Assembly (NCBI RefSeq): GCF_000709085.1
Contig: NZ_JFBD01000028.1
Coordinates: forward strand, 1-51,841
DNA length: 51,841 bases
Direction of reading: 5' to 3'
DNA from: Virgibacillus alimentarius
GTDB lineage: Bacteria > Bacillota > Bacilli > Bacillales > Amphibacillaceae
The notes below the pieces were generated by a model, which did no database searches, was not told where the DNA came from, and saw nothing but the letters and a program-made list of their open reading frames with translations. Both the position numbers and the translations under genes were made by a program. This document shows, piece after piece, positions 41,221 through 51,841 of the stretch. Every line of letters begins with the position of its first letter. Positions within the stretch are counted from its first letter, which is position 1.

Positions 41221-42633
41221 TTGACAGACACAAAGCCACTTTATCGTGCGATCGATGAGATTACAGAAATTGCGTCTGGATTCGGACTTGATTTTTATCC
41301 GATGCGATATGAAATATGTCCTGCTGATATTATTTATACGTTCGGTGCATATGGTATGCCAACAAGATTTACCCATTGGAGCTTCGGAAAACAGTTTTAT
41401 AAAATGAAATTACATTATGACCTCGGTTTGAGCCAAATCTATGAGCTTGTTATTAACTCCAATCCTTGTTACGCCTTTTTACTTGATACGAATAGCCTTA
41501 TTCAAAATAAGCTCATTGTAGCCCATGTACTTGCCCATTGTGACTTTTTCAAAAATAATGTCCGTTTTTCCAATACAAGGCGAGATATGGTAGAAAGTAT
41601 GACAGCTACAGCGGAGCGGATTGAACATTATGAGATGATTTATGGCAAAGATGAGGTAGAGCGCTTTTTGGATGCTGTTTTATCCATTCAAGAGCATATA
41701 GATCCATCGCTTGTAAGACCTACATTAGCGTCTTATGAGGAGTTGGAGGAAGAGGAGGAAGCCCCATCTCGTGTAAAAACACCTTATGATGATTTATGGA
41801 GTATCGATGAAAAACCGGAGGATAAGAAAGTAACAAAGATGAGAAGGCGCAAGAAGTTCCCGCCTCATCCAGAAAAAGATCTTTTATTGTTTATTGAACA
41901 GCATAGCCGTGAGTTGGAAGATTGGCAAAGAGATATTTTGACCATGATGCGTGAAGAAATGCTTTATTTTTGGCCACAGCTGGAGACAAAAATTATGAAT
42001 GAAGGATGGGCTTCTTATTGGCATCAGCGAATCTTAAGGGAGATGGATCTTACAACGGATGAAACCATTGAGTTTGCTACCTTAAATGCTGGTGTTGTCC
42101 AGCCTTCAAGACATCAGATTAATCCATACTACTTGGGAATAAAAATTTTTGAAGATATTGAGGAACGCTATAATAATCCAACGGAAGAAATGAAAAAGAT
42201 GGGAATACAACCAAACACAGGCAGAGAAAAGATATTTGAAGTAAGAGAGATTGATTCGGATATTTCTTTTATTCGAAATTATTTAACAAAAGAAATGGTC
42301 CAAAGGGAAGATATGTATTTATTTGAAAAGCAGGGCAGTGATTATCGAATTACAGATAAAGATCATGAACAGGTGCGAGATCAGCTTATATCCATGAGAG
42401 TCAATGGAGGTTTTCCGTATATTACGGTAGATAACGGAGATTATCAGCGTAATGGAGAACTTTATTTGGTCCATTCATATGAAGGAATAGAGCTTGATCT
42501 TCATTATTTGGAAAATGTCATCCAATATATTTATCAATTGTGGGGTAGAACGGTTCATGTCGAAACTTATGTCGAAAATAAAAAAATTCTTTATTCCTAC
42601 GACGGAAATAAAGTCCACCGTAGGTATCAATAA
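41221..42633 (+). CDS. spoVR: Stage V sporulation protein R
   Basis: A 470-residue SpoVR. Family blocks are seen at [34 protein letters not shown] (~26-60), [13 protein letters not shown] (~96), [18 protein letters not shown] (~258) and [21 protein letters not shown] (~298). Required for normal cortex formation in B. subtilis. TTG start at 41221 with GGAGGG upstream. It is separated from yhbH by the opposing 115-aa gene. Length and motifs complete. Confidence 0.97.
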   Translation: MTDTKPLYRAIDEITEIASGFGLDFYPMRYEICPADIIYTFGAYGMPTRFTHWSFGKQFYKMKLHYDLGLSQIYELVINSNPCYAFLLDTNSLIQNKLIVAHVLAHCDFFKNNVRFSNTRRDMVESMTATAERIEHYEMIYGKDEVERFLDAVLSIQEHIDPSLVRPTLASYEELEEEEEAPSRVKTPYDDLWSIDEKPEDKKVTKMRRRKKFPPHPEKDLLLFIEQHSRELEDWQRDILTMMREEMLYFWPQLETKIMNEGWASYWHQRILREMDLTTDETIEFATLNAGVVQPSRHQINPYYLGIKIFEDIEERYNNPTEEMKKMGIQPNTGREKIFEVREIDSDISFIRNYLTKEMVQREDMYLFEKQGSDYRITDKDHEQVRDQLISMRVNGGFPYITVDNGDYQRNGELYLVHSYEGIELDLHYLENVIQYIYQLWGRTVHVETYVENKKILYSYDGNKVHRRYQ

Positions 42634-42644
42634 AAGAGTAAAAA

Positions 42645-42684
42645 GGACAGTCTCCGACCGCTTTAAAGCGATGGAGGACTGTCC
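42645..42684. terminator. Terminator between spoVR and pyrP
   Basis: GGACAGTCTCC (42645-42655) pairs with the matching arm at 42673-42684 (one bulge), with an inner CGCTTTAAAGCG stem. It lies between convergent genes and can serve both. Confidence 0.8.
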
Positions 42685-42691
42685 CTATCTT

Positions 42692-43972
42692 TTATTCATT
42701 AGATAGTTTAAGTATATCAAGGAGTTTGAAGAATAGGCTCAGGATAACAGCTACAACTGTAGCAAGTCCCATTCCTTGTAAGTCAACTGTTCCGAGTTTA
42801 ATGGTTGCGCCACTAATCCCTATACCTAGAACAACACATGTTAAAATTAAGTTTTGTGAATTGCTATAGTCTACTTTTGCTTCTACAAGCATGCGAATTC
42901 CACTTGCTGCAATAATTCCAAATAAGAGCAAGGAAATACCGCCCATGACAGGCGTTGGAATAGAAGAAATTAATGCTGCCAATTTTCCGCAAAAAGATAA
43001 AATAATCGCAAGTATAGCAGCCCCGCCTATAATCCAAGTAGAATAAACCCGCGTAATCGCCAGCACACCAATATTTTCACCGTAGGTTGTATTTGGCGTC
43101 GAACCAAATAAACTTGAAATCATGGTTGAGATCCCGTTTCCGAATAAGGAGCGGTCCAGGCCTGGATCTTTGATAAGATCTTTTCTTACAATGTTTCCCG
43201 TTACGACTAAGTGTCCAATATGTTCCGGGATTAAAACAAGCGCAGCAGGAAGAATAATCAATATATCCGATAGATTAAACTTTATTTGATAATAAGTCGG
43301 CATGGAGATCCACTTTGCTTCCTGTACAGCAGTAAAATCTACGAGTCCATAAAAATAGGCAATTACATAACCGGAAATGATTCCGAGCAAAATAGGGATG
43401 ATTTTTAAGAAACCGCGCATTGTCACCCAAAATATAATGGTAAGTCCAAGTGTGAGCAATGAAACGGCTAAAACAGATGAATCAGCGGCCCAATTTTCTC
43501 CTGCATCTGCCGGTTTAATTAAACCTGCCATTTCTGCTGCAGTTGGCACAAGCTCAAGCCCAATAACCGCTACAATGGCCCCCATCGCGGCAGGAGGAAA
43601 GATGATATCAATCCAGGAGGTTCCTGCTATTTTAACTATTATTGAAATGATGATAAGTGTTGCCCCGACGATAAAGAATCCGCCTAATGCATAGCCAAAG
43701 CCCTCTATTCCGCTGTAGTGACCTAACACTACCGTAACCGGCGAAATAAAGGCAAAACTTGATCCTAAATAGGCGGGTATTTTTCCCTTTGTAACAAACA
43801 GGTAAATGAGTGTACCGATCCCGTTCATCAGCAAAATCGTTGCTGGGTTCACTCCAAATAAAATAGGCACAAGTACTGTTGATCCAAACATGGCAAATAA
43901 ATGCTGTAAACTTAATGGTAAACTCTGTAAAAATGGTAAACGTTCATGCACTTGAATTTCACGTGCCTCCAT
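42692..43972 (-). CDS. pyrP: Uracil permease
   Basis: A 426-residue NCS2 uracil:H+ symporter (PyrP/UraA). The sequence LSLQHLFAMFGSTVLVPILFGVNPA in helix 1, PAYLGSSFAFISP near 65, LIPEHIGHLVVTGNIV near 236 (catalytic Glu) and STPNTTYGENIGVLAITRVYS near 280 identify the uracil branch. It is preceded by a PyrR attenuator, so UMP-loaded PyrR should reduce expression when pyrimidines are plentiful. In B. subtilis pyrP is the second gene of the pyr operon; here it is alone. Confidence 0.95.
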   Translation of the reverse strand: MEAREIQVHERLPFLQSLPLSLQHLFAMFGSTVLVPILFGVNPATILLMNGIGTLIYLFVTKGKIPAYLGSSFAFISPVTVVLGHYSGIEGFGYALGGFFIVGATLIIISIIVKIAGTSWIDIIFPPAAMGAIVAVIGLELVPTAAEMAGLIKPADAGENWAADSSVLAVSLLTLGLTIIFWVTMRGFLKIIPILLGIISGYVIAYFYGLVDFTAVQEAKWISMPTYYQIKFNLSDILIILPAALVLIPEHIGHLVVTGNIVRKDLIKDPGLDRSLFGNGISTMISSLFGSTPNTTYGENIGVLAITRVYSTWIIGGAAILAIILSFCGKLAALISSIPTPVMGGISLLLFGIIAASGIRMLVEAKVDYSNSQNLILTCVVLGIGISGATIKLGTVDLQGMGLATVVAVILSLFFKLLDILKLSNE

Positions 43973-44009
43973 CTTCTCTCCCCCCTGGATGATTATTTTA
44001 CATTAAAAA

Positions 44010-44126
44010 AGCACCCTGCCTGATGAACGGCAAGATGCTGTATAAATAGATGGATTGACATCAACCATCATAATGCATCAAAAAATGCATATGTATACGC
44101 TTGTTCCTTGCCAGCCTCACAGGACT
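44010..44126 (-). promoter_or_regulatory. PyrR-dependent attenuator before pyrP
   Basis: On the minus strand, the PyrR-binding loop appears as GTCCTGTGAGGCTGGCAAGGA (around 44124-44104), close to the known TCCAGAGAGGCT core. About 65 nt later comes a terminator, AGCATCTTGCC (44039-44029) pairing with GGCAGGGTGCT (44020-44010) through G-U pairs, then TTTTTT. PyrR-UMP binding frees the terminator. Confidence 0.85.
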
Positions 44127-44210
44127 GTTTTAAAGGTAACAGATTCAATTAACTTATTCTTGTTAATATTACAGATTCCGCTATCAAATGTCAATACTTT
44201 TCATCATGAT

Positions 44211-44243
44211 AAAAGACGCAAGCTGCCTGAGCTCACGTCTTTT
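44211..44243 (-). terminator. Terminator of the CocE/NonD gene
   Basis: AAAAGACG (44211-44218) pairs with CGTCTTTT (44236-44243), extended by inner GAGCT/AGCT pairing. It begins 5 bp past the stop codon of the minus-strand hydrolase. Confidence 0.7.
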
Positions 44244-44247
44244 CATT

Positions 44248-45912
44248 TTACGTGTTTTCCAGTGGTAAGATAACGTTAGAAGGATATCTTTTACTATGAT
44301 AAATCGTTTCATAGGCAGGAAGGCCGTTTGAGGCAGTGATTGATGTTTGTCCATTATTTTGATTCACGTCATATTGTGGGGCATTCGATGCTGCGATTTC
44401 TATTCGTATGGAATGTCCTGCTTTTACTTGATAAGCGGTGTAATTGACACCCATTTGGATACGTGCAGGTTGATCCTTGTTCACAACCTCTCTGTGAAAA
44501 GAATCAACGATATTATAAGCTCTTCCATCTGGATAGACATCAGAGACTCGAATAAAAATATCCAGGAGCGATGACGGACTGGATGCCCATATATCTGCTT
44601 GTACTAATCCATAGATGTTTAAAGGGGTTTCCAGCGGTCTGCTCGTATAAACAAGGACATCTTTTCGGCTTTGGATTTTTCGCTGATCAAACATGCCTGC
44701 TTCCTGACCGGCAACAATCGAATTGCCACCATAAGAAGGGACTGGGTTTTTAGGATCGAGCAACAGCTTATTCAAAGAATCGATTGTCGTTGGCTCCATC
44801 ATCAAGCGTCCATCCCCATGCAGTGTACGAGCATCTCCATTACTTTCAAGATAGAAATACTGCACATGCACAGAAGCAGGTAAACACTCGAGAGCCTCCC
44901 ATGTTTTTTGTCCCATTTTGTACAAATGGACAGATTTATCAATGGCAAGGGGTTTATCTTTTAGCCAATGGTCAAACCATCGGATATGGAGCTCTGTTGG
45001 ATCCTGTATTTTATCCATCCCGATGGAGGTAGCGCTGTCTTCAAAGTAACATTCCCCGGCTCGTCCCGTCATTTCAGTATGTGTCCACGGACCAATCCAA
45101 AGCATAGATGGTCCAGTGTAATTTTGGTATGCCTTGATTGTTGATTTCAGTAATGAATCAAACCAGCCGCCAATAAAAAGTGCAGGAACCTTCATTTCTT
45201 GCAGATGATCGTACAAAGAGATATATTCTATCATTTCTTGGTTCATATTTTTATTAATGAAATCAAAGAAAAATGAATTCGGATCGAGCTCTTTTAATGG
45301 TGGCCATGTATTTGAGGGAGCATAAGAGATCCAATCGGGAAGATCATCGGTGTATTGCTGGACATTTCTTTTTTCTCCACGTCGCTTGAGCATATTCGGC
45401 AAGATGGATTCCAGTGTCCAAGTAGCGAAGGATCCAATCTCAACCAAGGCGTTTTCATTGTGTAACATACCAGTCCATGGATCTGTCATTGACATCACCG
45501 GAGCAATAGCCTTCAATGAAGGCGGCATTTCGGCAGCTGCTGCAAACTGTGTATATCCGTGGTAGGACATTCCAAAAAGGCCGACCTTGCCATTGGAGCA
45601 GGGGAGGGAAGCAGCCCATTCCACTGATTCATACCCGTCTTTTCTCTCGTTTACAAATGGATAAAACGCTCCGTCTGAAGCAAAGCGACCGCGTACATCC
45701 TGAAGAATAACAATATATCCAGCATCTACCATTCGTGGCACTTCTACATATTCATTAAAATAACGCGGTGTTTTTTTATCATAAGGAAGACGGAGCATAA
45801 GGACTGGGTAACGATGATCATCATTTGGACGATAAACATCACTGCGTAAAATGGTCCCATCGGATAGTTTGCATTCTACATTTTCTTCCAAAATATAATT
45901 ACGTTTCATCAT
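44248..45912 (-). CDS. CocE/NonD-family serine hydrolase
   Basis: A 554-residue alpha/beta hydrolase of the X-Pro dipeptidyl-peptidase (S15)/cocaine esterase family. The nucleophile Ser is in GLFGMSYHGY near 115, with VILQDVRGRFASDG before it; the Asp is in FIGGWFDSLLKS near 250 and the His in IGPWTHTEM near 281. A C-terminal jelly-roll (about 320-550) completes the fold. No signal peptide, so cytoplasmic. Two adjacent ATGs (45912, 45909) lie after AAAGGG; the second is slightly better spaced. It could cleave esters, amides or acyl-dipeptides; no neighbour hints at a substrate. Confidence 0.92.
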   Translation of the reverse strand: MMKRNYILEENVECKLSDGTILRSDVYRPNDDHRYPVLMLRLPYDKKTPRYFNEYVEVPRMVDAGYIVILQDVRGRFASDGAFYPFVNERKDGYESVEWAASLPCSNGKVGLFGMSYHGYTQFAAAAEMPPSLKAIAPVMSMTDPWTGMLHNENALVEIGSFATWTLESILPNMLKRRGEKRNVQQYTDDLPDWISYAPSNTWPPLKELDPNSFFFDFINKNMNQEMIEYISLYDHLQEMKVPALFIGGWFDSLLKSTIKAYQNYTGPSMLWIGPWTHTEMTGRAGECYFEDSATSIGMDKIQDPTELHIRWFDHWLKDKPLAIDKSVHLYKMGQKTWEALECLPASVHVQYFYLESNGDARTLHGDGRLMMEPTTIDSLNKLLLDPKNPVPSYGGNSIVAGQEAGMFDQRKIQSRKDVLVYTSRPLETPLNIYGLVQADIWASSPSSLLDIFIRVSDVYPDGRAYNIVDSFHREVVNKDQPARIQMGVNYTAYQVKAGHSIRIEIAASNAPQYDVNQNNGQTSITASNGLPAYETIYHSKRYPSNVILPLENT

Positions 45913-45948
45913 AAATCCCTTTCTTCTTAGGAAAAATTTCTACGCTTT

Positions 45949-46608
45949 TCATTTCTTCGCAACTTTTTCATTTGCAGGGGAAAGCCAAAATTCAAGTTTT
46001 CCCATTCCGAAGTCAGCAATAATAGCCATAAGAGCAGCTGGAATCGCTCCTGCCAGAATAATAGATGCACCATTTGAGGCGTTTGTTCCTCGAATAATGA
46101 TATCACCTAAACCTCCGGCCCCGATGAATGTCCCAATTGTAGCGACACTAATTCCAATTACTAAAGCAGTTCGAAGTCCAGCCATGATGACAGACATAGC
46201 CAATGGAATCTCGACCATGCGCAGAATTTGAAATTTTGTCATACCCATTGCTTTTCCTGATTCTAGCAGCGTTTTATCGACTTGGCGGATTCCTGCATAC
46301 GTATTCTTGAGAATTGGTAAAAGCGAATAGAGAAATAGCGTGGTAACGACTGTATTTGGCCCAAGTCCCATCGCTAACATGAGTACTGCCAGTAAGGCTA
46401 ATGCCGGTATTGTCTGAATAATGTTAGCAAGTGAAATAACAAAACCGCTTAATCGATGATAGCGGGCAATAATAATGCCGAGCGGAATAGCCACAATAGC
46501 GGCAAATAAAACACCATAAAAGGAAACCAAGGCATGGCGAATAATTTGCTCCCATACATAGGGCATATTATTACTATAATAAGTAAATAAATCGCTTATT
46601 GTATCCAA
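45949..46608 (-). CDS. opuCD: Osmoprotectant ABC permease, OpuCD-like
   Basis: A 219-residue permease with five or six helices, the second membrane subunit of a glycine betaine/carnitine/choline importer. The EAA loop TLLESGKAMGMTKFQILRMVEIPLAM is at about 112-138, then [19 protein letters not shown] start with GGGGTGATC upstream, 16 bp after opuCC. Last gene of the opuCABCD operon. Confidence 0.92.
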   Translation of the reverse strand: MDTISDLFTYYSNNMPYVWEQIIRHALVSFYGVLFAAIVAIPLGIIIARYHRLSGFVISLANIIQTIPALALLAVLMLAMGLGPNTVVTTLFLYSLLPILKNTYAGIRQVDKTLLESGKAMGMTKFQILRMVEIPLAMSVIMAGLRTALVIGISVATIGTFIGAGGLGDIIIRGTNASNGASIILAGAIPAALMAIIADFGMGKLEFWLSPANEKVAKK

Positions 46609-46624
46609 CGAAGATCACCCCTTT

Positions 46625-48212
<1,588 letters not shown>

Positions 48213-48224
48213 GTTTGTCACCTC

Positions 48225-49367
48225 CTAAATTGTTTTTGCAAGACTTTCTTCCTCGCCCCAAATCGTATCGTACACGATATCCACTAAACTGGCTCTCGTT
48301 ACAATACCAACGAGCTGGTCTTTCTCATTAATGATTGGAACGTTTTTAATACCTCGTTTTAAAATACTGTGGATCGTATCGCGTACAAGGGTATCTCTTT
48401 TCACTTTAAAGATATCTGATTTGATAATATCTCCAACATAAGTGGATTTTTTAAAGGTATGATCAATGATTTCAACGTCAATATAACCTTTTAATACACG
48501 TGAATCATCTACAACAAGAAGGGTATCAACTCGATGATGTTTCATGATTTGAATTGCCTCTTTGATGGGTCTGTCTGCTGTTATTGTGATAGGGTTTGCA
48601 TTCATAATTTGTTCAACTGTTTGCACATTTGGTTTCGCTTGAACGAGGCGGTCTTTTCCGATGAATTCTTCAACAAATTCATTGGCAGGTTCACGTAATA
48701 TCTCATCAGGTGTACCCACCTGTACAATTGCTCCATCTTTTAAAATGACAATACGATCGGCTAATTTAATCGCCTCATCCATGTCGTGTGTGACAAATAC
48801 AATTGTTTTGCCTAATGATTTCTGCAATTTCTTAAATTCTTCTTGCAAACCATCTCTGGTAATTGGGTCAAGTGCGCCAAACGGTTCGTCCATTAAAATA
48901 AGTGGCGGTTCAGCAGCTAAGGCTCGCAGTACTCCAATTCGCTGTTGCTGTCCGCCACTTAATTCATGCGGATAACGCTTTAAATAGGAAGGATCCATAT
49001 GAACCAGCTTCAGAAGCTCAGCGGCCCGATTCTTGCGGTCCGCTTCAGACCATTTAAGCAATCTTGGCACCAGTGAAATGTTTTCTTCGATGGTCATGTG
49101 GGGAAACAACCCGATTTGCTGGATAACATAACCAATTTCGCGTCTCAGTTTTACCGGATCTTTGTCTAATATATTTTCCCCGTTAATGGAAATTTTGCCC
49201 TCTGTCGGTTCGATTAAGCGGTTAATCATTTTCATTGTAGTTGTTTTGCCGCAACCACTGGGGCCAATAAAAACAATGAACTCTCCTTCTTTTACACTTA
49301 AAGAGATATCATTAACCGCTTTTACGCCTTTTTTATACATCTTGGTAACATTTTCAAATTTCAACAA
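48225..49367 (-). CDS. opuCA: Osmoprotectant ABC ATPase with CBS domains, OpuCA-like
   Basis: A 380-residue ATPase: Walker A GPSGCGKTT, Q-loop YVIQQIGLFPHMT, signature LSGGQQQRIGVLRAL, Walker B LILMDEPFGALD, switch THDMDEAI. Two CBS domains occupy about 250-375 (NANPITITADRPIKEAI, VKRDTLVRDTIHSIL) and sense ionic strength or nucleotide in this family. The start is TTG at 49365-49367 with GGAGGTG upstream. First gene of the operon, directly after the palindrome at 49414-49455. Confidence 0.95.
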   Translation of the reverse strand: MLKFENVTKMYKKGVKAVNDISLSVKEGEFIVFIGPSGCGKTTTMKMINRLIEPTEGKISINGENILDKDPVKLRREIGYVIQQIGLFPHMTIEENISLVPRLLKWSEADRKNRAAELLKLVHMDPSYLKRYPHELSGGQQQRIGVLRALAAEPPLILMDEPFGALDPITRDGLQEEFKKLQKSLGKTIVFVTHDMDEAIKLADRIVILKDGAIVQVGTPDEILREPANEFVEEFIGKDRLVQAKPNVQTVEQIMNANPITITADRPIKEAIQIMKHHRVDTLLVVDDSRVLKGYIDVEIIDHTFKKSTYVGDIIKSDIFKVKRDTLVRDTIHSILKRGIKNVPIINEKDQLVGIVTRASLVDIVYDTIWGEEESLAKTI

Positions 49368-49413
49368 ATGTATGACACCTCCGTTTATTGTCAGTATTTA
49401 GTGTAACGAATAC

Positions 49414-49455
49414 TTTATACAATATAAAGTTTATAAATTGTACATATTGTATAAA
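49414..49455 (-). promoter_or_regulatory. Inverted repeat upstream of opuC, likely GbsR/OpcR-type operator
   Basis: TTTATACAATAT (49414-49425) and ATATTGTATAAA (49444-49455) are exact inverted copies separated by 18 bp. They lie 47-88 bp before opuCA. In B. subtilis, opuC genes are repressed by GbsR-like proteins (OpcR); no such gene is present in this window. I could not place a convincing -35/-10 pair. Confidence 0.6.
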
Positions 49456-49622
49456 AAATTGGATTCACAAACAAATAATTATGTCCAACGTCAATTTACT
49501 TAGTTTTTTTCCAATTTCCTCACTAATTCGATTTTTTATTTGTTTTATAAAATATGATATGCCATGAATAAAAGTACTTATTATTCAAAAACTAATCGCA
49601 ACTTAAGGAAAGGAGTATGTTA

Positions 49623-49769
49623 TTGTCTACTAAAGATAAAAAGCGAAACAACCAGTTTAAGGAAAATGAAAATAGTGGGGAACATCGAAATGGGCGCAAG
49701 AGTCAATTTAAAAATCATAATGCTGAGGGCGGCACGCCAAATGAGTATATTAGTAAAAAGGAAGAATAG
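49623..49769 (+). CDS. Small hydrophilic ORF, 48 aa
   Basis: A 48-residue Asn/Lys/Gly-rich protein (STKDKKRNNQFKENENSGEH near the start, HNAEGGTPNEYISKKEE at the end), with no hydrophobic segment. TTG start seven nt after AAAGGAG. A GC-rich hairpin lies just past the stop. Composition resembles small spore or intrinsically disordered proteins, but I cannot assign a family. Overlapping frames on this strand are not preceded by as good a site. Confidence 0.6.
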   Translation: MSTKDKKRNNQFKENENSGEHRNGRKSQFKNHNAEGGTPNEYISKKEE

Positions 49770-49810
49770 AAGTATTCCCCAGTTTGACTGGGGGCGGATT
49801 TCTTAACATC

Positions 49811-49857
49811 AAAAAAGCAGCTACAACATACGAATTTGTATGTGTAGCTGCTTTTTA
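49811..49857. terminator. Terminator between the small ORF and the LPXTG gene
   Basis: A ~20-bp near-perfect stem (49811-49831 with 49838-49857), 6-nt loop, with A and T tails for both convergent genes. Confidence 0.92.
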
Positions 49858-49862
49858 ATCGT

Positions 49863-51841
49863 TTAGCTGTCCGTTTGCTTCTTTTTTCTAAAGAGCAATA
49901 ATCCTACACCAGCGACAGTTAGGACTCCGCCAGTTAAAAGCCATGTATACAGATTTGTCGCTGTATCAGGCAATGTCATTCCGTCTAATCCAGAATCATT
50001 GGTTTCAGTTACAGTTAATTCGTCCGAATCATCCTCGTCATCTGAATCAATTTTATCTGCATCTTTCTTTTTGTCATCCTCTGTTTTATTGTTGTCTTTT
50101 TTGTTGTTATCCTTCTTGTTATTTTCGTCTTTATCTTTGTTGCCATCGTCTTTGTTATCGTCCTTATCTTTGCCAGGGTCTTTTTCATCTCCTGGTTTGT
50201 TACTATCATTGCCAGGTTTGTTGCTATTATCGTCCTTATCATTTTTATCTTTATCTTCGTCGTTGCCCGGCTTGTTGCCATCGTCTTTGTCATCTTCGCC
50301 ATCACCAGGGTCTTTGCCGTCCCCTTCGTAAGAAACGATTTCGAATGGTACGTCGATCTCTTCTACGACTTCATTCCCATTTTGGTAAAGCGTTACTTGT
50401 ACATTGATTCCTTCCAATTCACTTAATGCTTTTGTGCTTTCTCCAATAGCTGAGAAGAAACCTTCATAACCAGCAGCACCGTCAATAGAATCAAGGTGAA
50501 TGATTGCTGTGTTTCCACCCCATTCGATGTCAAGGTCTCCACCCAGACCACCGTCACTTAGAAAATCATCTAAAGCGTCTGGAATATTCCCTTGTGTATA
50601 CTCATCTGGTTCATGAACGGTAATATCCTCAGGTACATTGAATTCAACTTTTACTTTATCGATATTGTCAATTGTTAAATTACTTGCGTTGAAGGCAAAG
50701 TTTAGTCCAAACTGATTGTTGTCTAGACCAGGAAAGTCTTTTACAATTTGACTTTTTGCATCGAATTCCCATTGCTCTGTCATTTCTGAAAAGTCAACGC
50801 TAATTGTGCCTTCATATTGTCCAACTGGATGATAGCTGTTATTTTCGATTTTATATGCGTTAATTGTTGAAGCTTCCATTTTTTCGTCGGAAACGCCGAT
50901 TATAGGGATTTGATAACTTACTTCTTGCTTGTCATCCGAAGTTATTTTCGGTAATTTTACTGCAACCGCATTTGATCCATCCTCTAGCTGTATTGGTTGA
51001 ATATTAGCAGGCGTATTGTCATTGTTTAGCACTCTAACCCCTTCAGGAATTTCGAATCCTGCATATAGCTCATCAACACTTGAATCTGTTTGGTTTTGTG
51101 CTTTCACAGTTACATCCAGTACATAATAGCCTTTTTCATTATTAAAAGTTGCTTTTCCATCAATGGACCCATGAAGATCTAATTGCGGGTTATCGTCCAT
51201 CACGGAGAAATCAATATCACGCTGACTTTTGATTTGTCCTATTTCCTCGTACGTTCCTGCATTTCCATCTACATTCAGTAGGTAAAGGTTGTTGTTTGGA
51301 TCATTATCCTCTGGAACGCCTTGTAAAGGGATATCCAGAAATATTGTTTGATTTCCAATTCCTTTAACATCTGGTACTTTTACTGCAACTCCTGTGCCTC
51401 CATCGTTTAGCTGTACTGGTAAAATCCCACTTGGCACATCTCCAACGTCCGGAATAGCAACACCATTTGGCAATGCAAAAGCTACCCACTTCTTATTTAC
51501 ATCCTGTGTATTGGTATAATTTGAAAGCCCAGCTTGCAGATGTAGGACATAATATCCTTTATTAAAATCATAAGCAATATCTCCGTTTGCAGTTCCATGG
51601 ATTTCTTTCAGATTTAAATCCTCATCATCATTTCCATTATCTTCTTCTTTTTCATTTTCTTCTTGGTCATCTTCTGTTTGTGTATTCATTTTATTTTCCT
51701 TATTTCCTTTTTCTTCGGTTTCTTTATCATTTTTTACAGAAGTTTCTTGGTCCTTTGTTTGACTGTCAGCTTCATTATCTGCTTTCTGATCATCATTTTG
51801 CTTTGCTTCATCGGATTGTTCTTTATTAGAATCGGTATTTT
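49863..51841 (-). CDS. LPXTG cell-wall-anchored surface protein (C-terminal part)
   Basis: The frame is open from the right edge, so the N-terminus and signal peptide lie beyond 51841; the ATG at 51687-51689 is internal. Visible parts in order are an acidic Asp/Glu/Asn/Lys stretch, two homologous ~130-residue modules (each with a GYYVL(H/D) strand, an ALPNG/EIPEG turn, P(V/I)QL(N/E)DG and a late Q(I/Y)-(K/E) boundary), a related third module, and a long Asp/Lys/Asn-Pro-Gly-rich wall-spanning stretch (PGND, NKPGDE). A sorting signal follows: LPDTA, a hydrophobic helix and RKKKQ. Sortase A would cleave at LPDT. Ligand unknown; it could bind a surface or matrix component. Confidence 0.85.
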   Translation of the reverse strand, partial: NTDSNKEQSDEAKQNDDQKADNEADSQTKDQETSVKNDKETEEKGNKENKMNTQTEDDQEENEKEEDNGNDDEDLNLKEIHGTANGDIAYDFNKGYYVLHLQAGLSNYTNTQDVNKKWVAFALPNGVAIPDVGDVPSGILPVQLNDGGTGVAVKVPDVKGIGNQTIFLDIPLQGVPEDNDPNNNLYLLNVDGNAGTYEEIGQIKSQRDIDFSVMDDNPQLDLHGSIDGKATFNNEKGYYVLDVTVKAQNQTDSSVDELYAGFEIPEGVRVLNNDNTPANIQPIQLEDGSNAVAVKLPKITSDDKQEVSYQIPIIGVSDEKMEASTINAYKIENNSYHPVGQYEGTISVDFSEMTEQWEFDAKSQIVKDFPGLDNNQFGLNFAFNASNLTIDNIDKVKVEFNVPEDITVHEPDEYTQGNIPDALDDFLSDGGLGGDLDIEWGGNTAIIHLDSIDGAAGYEGFFSAIGESTKALSELEGINVQVTLYQNGNEVVEEIDVPFEIVSYEGDGKDPGDGEDDKDDGNKPGNDEDKDKNDKDDNSNKPGNDSNKPGDEKDPGKDKDDNKDDGNKDKDENNKKDNNKKDNNKTEDDKKKDADKIDSDDEDDSDELTVTETNDSGLDGMTLPDTATNLYTWLLTGGVLTVAGVGLLLFRKKKQTDS

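Noticed and set aside
49564-49806. 80-aa plus-strand frame starting at 49564
   Set aside because: No ribosome site at its ATG; the overlapping 48-codon frame from TTG 49623 has a strong one.
49999-50407. Long plus-strand frames (Ser/Leu- and Cys/Tyr-rich) opposite the LPXTG gene
   Set aside because: They are antisense shadows of the Asp/Lys/Asn-rich low-complexity region and have no ribosome site.

Overview
The window reads as ordinary chromosome of a low-GC, endospore-forming Bacillaceae, most like the Oceanobacillus/Virgibacillus/Lentibacillus group. The genus is an inference. Evidence for a spore former is a cotW-cotX pair and the prkA / yhbH / spoVR set. Bacillus-type regulation is seen as an L-box lysine riboswitch before dapA, a PyrR attenuator before a uracil permease, a Fur box, and strong SD sequences with many TTG/GTG starts.

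Layout. 1-5.4 kb: the end of an unrecognised gene, a repeat-fused gene remnant, a PadR regulator with a membrane protein, a conserved hypothetical, a CofE-like ligase, and cotW-cotX (minus strand). 5.5-6.8 kb: promoter, lysine riboswitch, terminator and dapA. 6.8-11.8 kb: a Fur-boxed siderophore ABC operon (ATPase, lipoprotein, two permeases), divergent from a type 2 ferredoxin-NADP reductase. 11.9-17.5 kb: a TraB-family protein, two hypotheticals, a lactonase, a lone HMG-CoA lyase and a decayed ISLre2-type transposase. 17.6-24.1 kb: a compact seven-gene minus-strand operon with a binding protein, AP-superfamily hydrolase, two permeases, ATPase, DeoR regulator and PHP phosphoesterase. It looks like import and cytoplasmic hydrolysis of a phosphate ester or phosphonate. 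24.2-26.4 kb: gene-poor, with a holin-like type I toxin ORF, an XRE-cupin regulator that appears to start at ATT, and a repeat cluster.

26.4-37.3 kb: a frameshifted yyaL, a macro-domain protein, an aldehyde dehydrogenase, an NCS2 purine permease with a terminator-bearing leader, a CPA1 antiporter, and modABC divergent from a YvgK-type regulator around a long palindrome. 37.4-42.6 kb: prkA, yhbH and spoVR with one opposing small gene. 42.7-49.4 kb: PyrR-controlled uracil permease, a CocE/NonD hydrolase and opuCABCD with an upstream palindrome. 49.6-51.8 kb: a tiny basic ORF and the C-terminal part of an LPXTG surface protein that runs off the window.

The best candidate for an undescribed system is the 17.6-24.1 kb phosphoester operon: every part belongs to a known family, but I do not recognise this combination or its substrate. 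Other points worth following are the CofE homologue in a lineage not known to make F420, the uncharacterised leader of the NCS2 permease, the ATT start, the single-base frameshift in yyaL, and two families of short intergenic repeats.
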